A stretch of DNA of 64,000 nt from SP197 sp965242595 (GTDB taxonomy: Bacteria > Pseudomonadota > Alphaproteobacteria > SP197), in the NCBI GenBank assembly GCA_965242595.1, contig OZ251464.1, forward strand, positions 868,001-932,000, written 5' to 3'. Position 1 is the first letter of the stretch; every line of letters starts with the position of its first letter. Made by a program: the position numbers and the translations under genes. Under the pieces are notes generated by a model that made no database searches, was not told the DNA's origin, and was given only the letters and a program-made list of their open reading frames with translations. This document shows positions 28,101-34,457 of the stretch, piece by piece.

Positions 28101-31100
28101 GCTCTCCCACCCGTCGAGCGCCGCCACCACGGTGACGGTGGTGGGGGTGTCGGGGTTCTACACGGTGGGATCGGACGCGACGATCATGATTACGGCGGGA
28201 AGCACGGCGAACGCTACGGACACAGCGACGGTGACGGCGGTGGACGACGCCACCGACAATGTGGTCGCCCGCACGGTGACGGTGACGGGCACGGCGTCCA
28301 ACGGCCAGGCAGCCGCCAACTCGGAGACCGTGGCCGTGACCGGCGCGCGCCTGACGCTGACGGACGACGAGGCGACACCGACGGCAACATTGAAGCTGTC
28401 GCCTTCGTCGATCTCGGAGACCGGCGGGGTGGCGACGGTGACGGCGACCCTTTCGGGCAAGTCGAGCCAGGCGGTGACGGTGACGGTGGCAGCTTCGCCC
28501 GGGACCGGCGCGGTGGCAGCCGACTTCGACCTTTCCGCCGCCAAGACGCTGACCATCGCCGCCGGCACCACCGCCAGCGCCGGCACGGTGACGGTGACGG
28601 CCAACGGCAACGATGTGGACTCGCCGGACAAGCAGGTGACGATCTCCGGCATGGTGACCGGCGGCAACGGCGTGGCGGCGCCATCGTCGCTGACGCTGGC
28701 ACTCACCGACGACGAAACCTTGCCGACCCTGGCCCTGGCCCTGTCGTCCTCGTCGATCTCGGAGACCGGCGGGGTGACGACGGTGACGGCGACCCTTTCG
28801 GGCAAATCGAGCCAGGCGGTGACGGTGACAGTGGCAGCGGCGGCCGGGATCGGCGCGGTGGCGGCCGATTTCGCCCTTTCCACCGCCAAGACGCTGACCA
28901 TCGCCGCCGGCGCCACCGCCAGCATCGGCGCGGTGACGGTGACGGCCAACGGCAACGATGTGGACTCGCCCGACAAGCAGGTGACGATCTCCGCCACGGT
29001 GGCGGGCGGCAACGGCGTGGCGGTGCCGTCGGATGTCACGCTGACGCTGACGGACGACGAGGCGACGCCGACGGCGACGCTGAAGCTGTCGTCTTCGTCG
29101 GTCTCGGAGACCGGCGGAGTTGCGACGGTGGCGGCGGGCCTGAACCGTGCGTCGAGCGCAGCGGTGACGCTGACGGTCTCGGCAGCCGGCACCGGGTTCA
29201 CGCTGTCGGGTGCGAAGACGTTGACCATCGCTGCGGGCGCGACGGCGAGCACGGGCGTGGTGACGGTAACGGCGGTGGCCGACACCACGGACTCGCCGAA
29301 CAAGCAGGTGACGGTCTCTGCCACGGCATCCGGCGGCGGGGTGGCAAACCCATCTGCCGTCCCACTCACCATCACCGATGACGATGCGGCACCGGATGTC
29401 ACGCTGGCGCTGGCGAACTCTTCAGTCCCGGAGGATGGCGGCACGACCACGGTGACGGCGACGCTCTCCCATGCCTCCAGTGCCGCCACCACGGTGACAG
29501 TGACGGGCGTGTCCGGGTTCTACACGGTGGGCGCGGACGCAACCGTTGTGATTGCGGCAGGGAACACGGCGAACGCCACCGACACGGCGACGATCAACGC
29601 CGTGGACGACGCCATCGACAATGTGGTCGCCCGCACGGTGACGGTGACCGCGACCGCTTCCAACGATCAGGGCGCGGGAAGCGTCACCGGGACCATGCTG
29701 ACGCTGACCGACGACGAGGGTGCGCCGACGGCAACATTGAAGCTGTCGTCTTCGTCGATCTCGGAGGCCAGCGGGGTAGCGGCCGTTACGGCAGTGCTGA
29801 ACCGTCCATCCAGCGCAGCGGTGACGCTAACGGTCTCGGCAGCCGGCACCGGGTTCACGCTGTCGAGCGCCAAGACGCTGACCATCGCTGCGGGCGTGAC
29901 GGCAAGCACGGGCGCGGTGACGGTAACGGCGGTGGCCGACACCACGGACTCGCCGAACAAGCAGGTGACGGTCTCTGCCACGGCATCCGGCGGCGGCGTG
30001 GCGGACCCAACGGCTGCGACGCTGACCATCACCGATGACGACGCTGCACCGGATGTGACGCTGGCGCTGGCGGATACTTCAGTCCCGGAGGATGGCGGCA
30101 CGACCACGGTGACGGCGACGCTCTCCCATGCCTCCAGTGCCGCCACCACGGTGACAGTGACGGGCGTGTCCGGGTTCTACACGATGGGTTCGGACGCAAC
30201 CATTGTGATTGCGGCGGGGAACACGGCGAACGCCTCGGACACAGCGACGATCAACGCCGTGGACGACGCCATCGACAATGTGGTCGCCCGCACGGTGACG
30301 GTGACCGCGACCGCTTCCAACGATCAGGGCGCGGGCAGCGTCACCGGGGCCATGCTGACGCTGACCGACGACGAGGGTGCGCCGACGGCAACGTTGAAAC
30401 TGTCGCCTTCGTCGATCTCGGAGGCCAGCGGGGTAGCGGCCGTTACGGCAGTGCTGAACCGTCCATCCAGCGCAGCGGTGACGCTGACGGTCTCGGCAGC
30501 CGGCGCCGGGTTCACGCTGTCGGGTGCGAAGACGCTGACCATCGCTGCGGGCGCGACGGCGAGCACGGGCGTGGTGACGGTAACGGCGGTGGCCGACACC
30601 ACGGACTCGCCGAACAAGCAGGTGACGGTCTCTGCCACGGCATCCGGCGGCGGCGTGGCGGACCCAACGGCTGCGACGCTGACCATCACCGATGACGACG
30701 CTGCACCGGATGTCACGCTGGCGCTGGCGAACTCTTCAGTCCCGGAGGATGGCGGCACGACCACGGTGACGGCGACGCTCTCCCATGCCTCCAGTGCCGC
30801 CACCACGGTGACAGTGACGAGCGTGTCCGGGTTCTACACGGTGGGCGCGGACGCAACCATTGTGATTGCGGCAGGGAACACGGCGAACGCCACCGACACG
30901 GCGACGATCAACGCCGTGGACGACGCCACCGACAATGTGGTCGCCCGCACGGTGACGGTGACCGCGACCGCTTCCAACGACCAGGGCGCGGGCAGCGTCA
31001 CCGGGGCCATGCTGACGCTGACCGACGACGAGGGTGCGCCGACAGCAACGTTGAAGCTGTCGCCTTCGTCGATCTCGGAGGCCAGCGGGGTAGCGGCTGT

Positions 31101-34100
31101 TACGGCAGTGCTGAATCGTCCGTCTAGCGCAGCGGTGACGCTGACGGTCTCGGCAGCTGGCGCCGGGTTCACGCTGTCGGGTGCGAGGACGCTGACCATC
31201 GCTGCGGGTGCAACGGCAAGCACGGGCGTGGTAACGGTAACGGCGGTGGCCGACACCACGGACTCGCCGAACAAGCAGGTGACGGTCTCTGCCACGGCAT
31301 CCGGCGGCGGCGTGGCAAACCCGTCTGCCGTCCCACTCACCATCGTCGATGACGATGCGGCGCCCGCGCTGTCGATCTCCTCGCCGCGCGTGGCCGAAGG
31401 CGATGCCGGGCAGGCGGCGCTGGGCTTTGTGGTAACGCTGGGCGCGGTCAGCGGCTGGCAGGTCACGGTGGGCTACGCCGACGCCGGCACGGGCACGGCC
31501 ACCTCCGGGGTGGACTACACGGCATTGTCGCCGGGGACGCTGACGCTGGCGACGGGCGAAACCAGCAAAACCGTCTCCGTGGCGGTCATCGGCGACAGGG
31601 CGCTCGAGGCCGACGAAACGGTGGTGGTAACGCTCAGCAGCCCCGTGAATGCAACCGTCCCGGCCGGGTCGGCCCATGGCACGGGCACGATCGCGAACGA
31701 CGATGTGGCCCAGCCCACCGCCCTGGCGGCCAACGCCGGCCCCGACCGAAACGTGGAGGAAGAGGCCGCGGTCACGCTGAACGGCCGCGTCATCGGTTGG
31801 AACCCGGCGGATGGGCAGCCGACCTGGTTCTGGGAGCAGACGGGCGGCACGCCAGAGGTCACGCTGACGGGGGCGGCCACGTCCAGCCTGTCGTTCATGG
31901 CACCGCAGGTCGCCGCGCTCACGGTGCTGACATTCCGGCTGACGGTGACGGCAGGCGGCGCCAGCGCCAGCGACGAGGTGTCCATCACGGTAGAGAAGAG
32001 CCCTGGCACGGCACTCTCGGACGCCCCACCCTCCGACGCGCCACCTTCGGATGCCCCACCCTCGGACGCGCCACCGAACTCGGTCCCAACCTTCGGCGAT
32101 GCCACAATTCCCAGCCAATCCTGGCTCCAGGGCACGGCCATCGCCCCCTTCGCCTTGCCGACGGCCAGCGGCGGCGACGGCCCCCTCGCCTACAGCCTGG
32201 CCCCGGCCCTGCCCGCCGGGGTGGCGCGGGACAAGGCCACGCGCGAGGTCGCCGGCACGCCGGCGGCGGCGTTCGAGCAAACCAGCTACAGTTGGGTCGC
32301 CACCGATGCCGATGGCGATACGGCCACGCTCGCCTTCACCGTCGCGGTGGCCGCAGATCTGGTGCCGGTCTTCGCAACGAACGGCTTCCCGGCGCAAACC
32401 TGCACCCAGGGCGTGGCCATCGCCCCCTTCGCTCTGCCGGCGGCCAGCGGCGGCAACGGCCCCCTCACTTACAGCCTGGCCCCGGCCCTGCCGGAAGGCC
32501 TGGCGTTCGATCCAACGGATCGCACCGTCTCGGGCACGCCGGCGGCGACGATGGCCCCGGCCCGCTACACGCTCACCGCCACCGATGCCGATGGCGATAC
32601 GGCCGCGCTCGCCTTCACCGTCGAGGTCTGGCCGCAGATCGTGCTCTCGCTCGCAGACGCCAACGCAGAGGAAGGCGAAGACATCGTGTTCATGGTCACG
32701 CTGTCGCCCGCCCCGCCCCGGGCCATGACGATGCGGTTCGCGGTCACGCCGATCTCGGCCACGCCCCATCGGGATTATCGGGTCGTGCCGGAACGGCTGG
32801 CCCCTGGCGGCGCTGGCGCGCGGCAGGCGGGGACCTATGCGGAAGGATACAGCCGGCACTTCGCGGTCGCCGCCGGCCAGGTCGTGGCGCGGGTGACGGT
32901 GCGCACCATCGACGACGATGTGGACGAAGACGACGAAACCTTCACCGTAAGCGTCTCCTCGCCCTCCTCGCAGGCGACGGCGATCGGGGTGATCGTCGAT
33001 AACGACCACCGGGCGCGAACGCGGGGGCTGGAGGCGGTGCTGGCATCGTTCGCCCGCACGGTGGCCCAGGAGGCGGTGGCTGTGCTGGGCGCGCGCATCT
33101 CCGATGCCGGGGCGGGTGATCGAGTCACGCTGGGCGGCCACGCGCTGACACCCGTCGGCGCGGCGCCGCTGGCGGCGGCGGGCGAGCCGCTCTTCCGGGC
33201 CGATATCGGCCGCCCGCGCCAGGACGCCGAAGGCCCGGCCTCGCTGCGGGAACTGGTGGAACAAAGCTCGTTCGCGCTCGCCGTGGGGCCGGCAGACGAT
33301 GCCGCCGCCGCGCCCACCGCCTGGACGCTCTGGGGCCGGGCCGGCATGGCGCGCTTCTCCAGCCGTCCGGCCGCCGATCTGGAAACGGAGGGAGAGGTCG
33401 CCACCGGCTTCGTGGGGGCCGATGCCCGCGTGCAGGGAAATCTGCTGGCCGGCCTGGCGGTGGCGCGCAGCCAGGGCGACATGAGCTACCGCCTGGCGGA
33501 GGAAGCGCGGGCCGATGTCGAGGCCACCCTGACCAGCCTGCTCCCCTATGCCCATTGGGCGCCGTGGGACGGGCTGGGCCTGTGGGCGCTGGCGGGCGCG
33601 GGCTGGGGCAAGGCCACGCTGACGGACGAGGCAGGCGTGGCGCAGACCGACGTCGCGATGCGGCTGGCGGCGCTGGGCTGGCGCCAGGAGCTGGGCGGCA
33701 ACGAGATAGCGTGGGCGCTGAAGGGGGACGGCCTGGCGGTGGAGATGACCTCCGACGAGGTGACGGGCCTGCACGCCACCCGCCCGTCGGCGCAACGCCT
33801 GCGGCTTTTGATGGAAGGCACCGGCGACTGGCCGCTGGGCGTGCAGGGGCGGCTGCGCCCCCGGCTGGAGTTCGGGGGGCGCTGGGATGGCGGCGTGGCC
33901 GGCGAAGGCTATGGCGCCGAGGCGGGCGGCGGCGTGGCCTATGCCGACCCGCAGTTGGGGCTGGAGGCGGAGGCGCGCGGACGCTATCTGCTGGCGCACG
34001 GGGCGGCCGGGTTCCGGGAATCGGGCGCCGGCCTGACGCTGCGCTTCGATCCCGGGGGCGACGGCCTGGGGCCGTGGTTCGCCCTGGCGCCGCAATGGGG

Positions 34101-34401
34101 CGCGCCAGAGGGCGGCGTGGAGGCGCTGTGGGGCAGCCTGCCCGAGAACGGCGCGTCCACCTCCGCAAACCGCCTGGGCATGGAGGCAGGCTGGCGCTTC
34201 GGCCAGGCCCTGGGCGCCAGCATCGCCTTCGAGCGCGAAGGGGCGGGCACGGCCCACAATTACGGCCTGGGCATCGGCTGGACCCCAGCCGCAAATTCTG
34301 GGGCCCCCGCCATCTCCGTCGAAGCCAAGGCCAGCCGCCATGAGCGCGCCGCCGAGGCCACCGAACACCGCATCGGCCTCGCCCTGGCCCTGGCCTGGTG
34401 A
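18058..34401 (+). CDS. Giant modular surface protein (autotransporter type), 3' part with barrel
   Basis: Continues the 9429 gene in the shifted frame; the nominal start at 18058 is only the first ATG in that frame. Order of parts: the remaining putative-Ig modules to about 18780; 17 Calx-beta-type repeats of about 105 residues (18781-24640), each ending in an acidic joint such as TDDDAAPD; one Ig-like module; about 20 more Calx-beta repeats (to about 31710); a PKD/REJ-like module; an (SDAPP)4 linker; two Ig-like modules; a last Calx-beta-like unit; then a C-terminal autotransporter barrel from about 33319, ending in Trp. Calx-beta folds often bind calcium, so a calcium-stiffened stalk anchored in the outer membrane is inferred. 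No RTX nonapeptides were seen. Confidence 0.85.
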   Translation: MRFRRPCRAGLARAERRVSGTPNAAAARTQYTWTVTDADGDEAELTFHATVAADTAPSFGDSTIADRTWTQHQAITAFALPAASGGDGDLTYALAPDLPAGLTRDATTRGVSGTPSAALAATTYTWTATDADGDEASLTFTAAVNAIPSFGDETIVDAVWLKGKQIDPFTLPEATGGDGRVTYALSAAAPHTGLPDGVVRDTTTREVSGTPTAARAATTYTWTATDTDGDQAELTFTATVAEPPAVTLILSSATIDEHDGTNPGVATVTAVLDKASGAGTTVTVEATAGTNATDGDFALSAAATLTIAAGATASTGTVTIAAVDNAKDENDKAVTVTGSAANDILVTGPADLTLTIADDDAEPTLAISAPVVAEGAAGTSAALDWAVTLSAESGRQVTVAYAEGAGGTATAGADYTALADGTLTFAAGETGKTISVTVTGDAMDEPNETVVVTLSAPSNATIPDSAASGTGTITDDDAAPDVTLALADSTIAEDSGTTTVSATLSHASSAATTVTVTELTGAYTVDSTDATIVIAAGNTANASDTATIDAVNDAIDNVGDRMVTVTATASNDQGAGSVTGASLTLTDDEGTPTVTLALSAPDASKPDTIAESGDGNASTVTASLSHASSEAVTLTVSTAAGTGAAAADFAQTGTTLTIAAGATASTGVVTVTANDDATDAPDKQVTVTATVSGASGVADPSAVTLTIADDDDAPDVTLSLSAASIAENGGETTVSAALSHPSSAATTVTVTAVTGAYTVGSDALIVIAAGDTVNAADTATVVAADDMVHQGSVGRATTVTATASNDQATANSETMAVTGATLTLTDDETLPTVTLALALTSISENGGVTSVTAKLSGASSEAVVVTVTAADDFSLSAGTTLTIAASATTSSGDVTLTANDNATDAPDKQVTVAATAAGGNGAANPAGVTLTLTDDDDAPGVTLALSAVSIDENGGETTVSAALSHPSSAATTVTVTAVTGAYTVGSDAVIVIAAGATVNAADTAIVVAVDDSVYQGGAGGAGRSTTVTGTLTNDQGVGSVTGAALTLTDDDALPNVTLALSDSSISETGGETTVTATLSGKSSEAVTVTVGAAAGAGADAGDFDLSTAKTLTIAAGDTASSGDVTVTANDNDVHAPNKSVTVSGTVAGGNNVAAPSDVTLTLIDDETLPTVTLALSDSSISETGGETTVTARLSGKSSEAVVVTVAAVPGTGAVAADFALSTAKTLTIAAGTTASAGTVTVTANGNDLHSGNKSVTVSGTVVGGNNVAAPSNVALTLTDDETLPTVTLALSPASITESGGVATVTATLSGKSSQAVTVTVAASPGTGAVAADFALSAAKTLTIAVGTTTSAGTVTVTANGNDVHSGDKSVTVSGMVTGGNGMAAPSNVTLALTDDETLPAVTLALSSSSISETGGVATVTATLSGASSEAVTVTVTVAAAAGTGAVAADFDLSAARTLTIAAGATASAGTVTVTANGNDVDSPDKRVTISATVAGGNGVAVPPDVTLTLTDDETLPTVALALSSSSISETGGVSSVTATLSGVSSATVALTVSAAGGGFTLSGTKTLTIAAGDTTSTGVVTVTAVADTTDSPDKSATVSATASGGGVADPSAVTLTITDDDAAPLVTLALSSSTINESGTTTQATVTARLSHPSSEATTVRVSASPVSSTGAVAADYMLSNGKTLTIAAGDTASAGAVTVTAADNDVDAPDKQVTVSGRASNSQGVAGHPSDVMLTIADDEALPTVALELSAASISESGEVTTVTARLSGASSEAVMLTVGAAGAAVGDFTLSNPATLTIAAGDTTSAGAVTVTANGNDVDSPDKQVTVSATASGGNGVANPASKTLTISDDDAAPGVTLALASSSIAENGGATTVRATLSHPSSAATTVTVVGVSGFYTAGSDATIVIAVGETANASDTATITAVDDAIDNVGNRTVTVTATASNDQGAGSVTGAMLTLTDDEGAPTATLKLSPSSISESGGVSSVTARLSGKSSDAVTVTVEAAAGTGAVGADFALSAAKTLTIAAGSTASSGAVTVTANGNDVDAPNKQVTVSGTASGGGVADPSAVPLTIADDDAAPSVTLALSSSSISENGGVATVTARLSGKSSQPTTVTVSASAGLHTSVTDFTQTGTTLTVAAGATASTGVVTVSAVNDEADATHDKKVTVSATAANGHGIAGNPSPVTLTIEDDDVDLKPTFGDAEVADQSWPISTEIARLTLPAATGGDGALTYTLSPSLPSWLRRSGFAVTGTTPSESLALADYEWTVRDEDGDKASLTFAIEVVESGILNPDAALSLSLSSPRVSEGASGSTATLSYEVTLSAASTEEVTVRYADAGTGTATSETDYTALLPGTLTLAPSVTSATVSVTVTGDDIDEPDETVMVTLSDPVNAQVPVAGRTGTGTITDDDAAPDVTLALADSTIAEDGGTTTVSATLSHPSSAATTVTVTALTGAYTVDSTDATIVIAAGNTANASDTATIDAVNDAIDNVGDRMVTVTATASNDQGAGSVTGASLTLTDDEGTPTVTLALSEPDASKPDTIAESGDGNASTVTASLSHASSEAVTLTVSTAAGTGAVATDFAQTGTTLTIAAGATASTGVVTVTANDDATDAPDKQVTVTAVVSGASGVAAPTDVTLIIADDETLPTLALALSSSSISETGGVTTVTATLSGKSSQAVTVTVGAAPGANAAAADFDLSTAKTLTIAAGAATSAGTVTVTANGNDVHSGNKSVTVSGTVAGGNNVAAPSNVTLTLTDDETLPTLTLALSSSSISETGGVATVTATLSGKSSQAVTVTVAAAPGANAAAADFDLSSAKTLTIAAGATASVGAVTVTANGNDVDSPNKQVTVSGTVAGGNNVAAPSNVTLTLTDDETLPTVTLALSSSSISETGGVTTVTATLSGKSSQAVTVTVAAAAGTGAVAADFDLSSATTLTIAAGTTASVGAVTVTANGNDVHSGNKSVTVSGTVAGGNNVAAPSDVTLTLTDDEMLPTVTLALSSPSVSEAGGVSSVTATLSGASSAVVTLTVSAAGGGFTLSSAKTLTIAAGATASTGVVTVTAVADATDSPDKSVTVSATASGGGVADPSAVTLTITDDDAAPDAALALADTSVPEDGGTTTVSATLSHPSSAATTVTVTGVSGFYTVGADATVVIAAGNTANATDTATITAVDDAIDNVVARTVTVTGTASNGQAAANSETVAVTGASLTLTDDETTPTATLKLSSAAISENGGVASVMAGLNRASSEAVTLTVSAAGGGFTLSGAKMLTIAAGATASTGVVTVTAVADATDSPDKQVTVTATASGGGVADPTAATLTITDDDAAPDVTLALADSSVPEDGGTTTVTATLSHPSSAATTVTVVGVSGFYTVGSDATIMITAGSTANATDTATVTAVDDATDNVVARTVTVTGTASNGQAAANSETVAVTGARLTLTDDEATPTATLKLSPSSISETGGVATVTATLSGKSSQAVTVTVAASPGTGAVAADFDLSAAKTLTIAAGTTASAGTVTVTANGNDVDSPDKQVTISGMVTGGNGVAAPSSLTLALTDDETLPTLALALSSSSISETGGVTTVTATLSGKSSQAVTVTVAAAAGIGAVAADFALSTAKTLTIAAGATASIGAVTVTANGNDVDSPDKQVTISATVAGGNGVAVPSDVTLTLTDDEATPTATLKLSSSSVSETGGVATVAAGLNRASSAAVTLTVSAAGTGFTLSGAKTLTIAAGATASTGVVTVTAVADTTDSPNKQVTVSATASGGGVANPSAVPLTITDDDAAPDVTLALANSSVPEDGGTTTVTATLSHASSAATTVTVTGVSGFYTVGADATVVIAAGNTANATDTATINAVDDAIDNVVARTVTVTATASNDQGAGSVTGTMLTLTDDEGAPTATLKLSSSSISEASGVAAVTAVLNRPSSAAVTLTVSAAGTGFTLSSAKTLTIAAGVTASTGAVTVTAVADTTDSPNKQVTVSATASGGGVADPTAATLTITDDDAAPDVTLALADTSVPEDGGTTTVTATLSHASSAATTVTVTGVSGFYTMGSDATIVIAAGNTANASDTATINAVDDAIDNVVARTVTVTATASNDQGAGSVTGAMLTLTDDEGAPTATLKLSPSSISEASGVAAVTAVLNRPSSAAVTLTVSAAGAGFTLSGAKTLTIAAGATASTGVVTVTAVADTTDSPNKQVTVSATASGGGVADPTAATLTITDDDAAPDVTLALANSSVPEDGGTTTVTATLSHASSAATTVTVTSVSGFYTVGADATIVIAAGNTANATDTATINAVDDATDNVVARTVTVTATASNDQGAGSVTGAMLTLTDDEGAPTATLKLSPSSISEASGVAAVTAVLNRPSSAAVTLTVSAAGAGFTLSGARTLTIAAGATASTGVVTVTAVADTTDSPNKQVTVSATASGGGVANPSAVPLTIVDDDAAPALSISSPRVAEGDAGQAALGFVVTLGAVSGWQVTVGYADAGTGTATSGVDYTALSPGTLTLATGETSKTVSVAVIGDRALEADETVVVTLSSPVNATVPAGSAHGTGTIANDDVAQPTALAANAGPDRNVEEEAAVTLNGRVIGWNPADGQPTWFWEQTGGTPEVTLTGAATSSLSFMAPQVAALTVLTFRLTVTAGGASASDEVSITVEKSPGTALSDAPPSDAPPSDAPPSDAPPNSVPTFGDATIPSQSWLQGTAIAPFALPTASGGDGPLAYSLAPALPAGVARDKATREVAGTPAAAFEQTSYSWVATDADGDTATLAFTVAVAADLVPVFATNGFPAQTCTQGVAIAPFALPAASGGNGPLTYSLAPALPEGLAFDPTDRTVSGTPAATMAPARYTLTATDADGDTAALAFTVEVWPQIVLSLADANAEEGEDIVFMVTLSPAPPRAMTMRFAVTPISATPHRDYRVVPERLAPGGAGARQAGTYAEGYSRHFAVAAGQVVARVTVRTIDDDVDEDDETFTVSVSSPSSQATAIGVIVDNDHRARTRGLEAVLASFARTVAQEAVAVLGARISDAGAGDRVTLGGHALTPVGAAPLAAAGEPLFRADIGRPRQDAEGPASLRELVEQSSFALAVGPADDAAAAPTAWTLWGRAGMARFSSRPAADLETEGEVATGFVGADARVQGNLLAGLAVARSQGDMSYRLAEEARADVEATLTSLLPYAHWAPWDGLGLWALAGAGWGKATLTDEAGVAQTDVAMRLAALGWRQELGGNEIAWALKGDGLAVEMTSDEVTGLHATRPSAQRLRLLMEGTGDWPLGVQGRLRPRLEFGGRWDGGVAGEGYGAEAGGGVAYADPQLGLEAEARGRYLLAHGAAGFRESGAGLTLRFDPGGDGLGPWFALAPQWGAPEGGVEALWGSLPENGASTSANRLGMEAGWRFGQALGASIAFEREGAGTAHNYGLGIGWTPAANSGAPAISVEAKASRHERAAEATEHRIGLALALAW
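18084..18087 (+). other. Frameshift site (GGGG where a sister repeat has GGG)
   Basis: The module at about 17680-17950 reads CCGGGCGGGCTGGCG. The next, otherwise nearly identical module reads CCGGGCGGGGCTGGCG at 18080-18095. The extra G moves the coding frame by one; the expected residues (LARAERRVSGTP) continue at once in the new frame. One base therefore separates two open frames of one gene. It may be a sequencing error or a true slippage mutation. Confidence 0.85.
19489..20152 (+). repeat. Dispersed 664-base duplication, copy 1
   Basis: Covers two Calx-beta units (ADSTIAED... and SAPDASKPDTIAESG...). It is almost identical to 25291-25954, with a constant offset of 5802 bases, so the same unit pair was copied as a block. 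Confidence 0.85.
25291..25954 (+). repeat. Dispersed 664-base duplication, copy 2
   Basis: Near-identical to 19489-20152, with a few substitutions (for example SAPDAS against SEPDAS). Recombination between the copies would delete or duplicate about 5.8 kb in frame, since 5802 is divisible by three. Confidence 0.85.
29389..31359 (+). repeat. Three tandem copies of a 657-base unit
   Basis: Copies start at 29389, 30046 and 30703, exactly 657 bases (219 codons) apart, and differ at few positions. Each encodes one (A/V)TLALA(N/D)xSVPEDGG unit plus one ATLKLSxSSISEASG unit. The even spacing and near-identity indicate the most recent expansion of the array. Confidence 0.88.
32022..32082 (+). repeat. 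(SDAPP)4 linker from a 15-base repeat
   Basis: Four successive 15-base units encode SDAPP four times, forming a short Pro/Asp-rich hinge between the PKD-like module and the last putative-Ig modules. Synonymous differences (TCG/TCC, GCC/GCG) show it is not brand new. Confidence 0.85.
33319..34401 (+). other. Autotransporter beta-barrel domain of the giant protein
   Basis: About 360 residues with alternating hydrophobic and polar strands, starting AWTLWGRAGMARFSS and including GFVGADARVQGNLLAGLAVA, GLGLWALAGAGWG and ALGWRQELGG, and ending LALALAW. The early WGR.G segment, strand periodicity and terminal aromatic residue match type V secretion translocators, which are inserted by BAM and anchor the passenger in the outer membrane. 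Confidence 0.85.
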
Positions 34402-34457
34402 GGCCGGCCGGCCGCGCGCGGGTCCGGGGCGCGGCGTTCCGTGCTATCATGGCTGCC

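Larger units (their letters stand above)
18781..31710 (+). repeat. Tandem array of about 37 Calx-beta-type repeats
   Basis: Units of about 105 residues begin VTLALSSSSISE(T/N)GG, continue TVTATLSGxSS(E/Q)AVTVTV, KTLTIAAGxTAS and GxVTVTANxNDVxxPDKQVTV, and end LTLTDDE or LTITDDD. The count comes from the DD(E/D) joints. One putative-Ig module (24646-24940) interrupts the array. Neighbouring units are often nearly identical in DNA, pointing to recent expansion by unequal recombination. Confidence 0.8.

Noticed and set aside
29389..31359. Regular repeats suggesting a CRISPR array
   Set aside because: Units are 657 bases, coding and nearly identical throughout, with no short repeat/unique spacer pattern and no cas genes.
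18808..34368. Several long minus-strand open frames opposite the Calx-beta array, some repetitive
   Set aside because: They mirror the repeats of the plus-strand gene. The plus frame has recognisable domains, signal peptide and barrel; the minus frames have none.
9429..34401. RTX toxin or type I secreted adhesin
   Set aside because: No GGxGxDxxx nonapeptides and no adjacent ABC/MFP exporter; the C-terminus looks like an autotransporter barrel.
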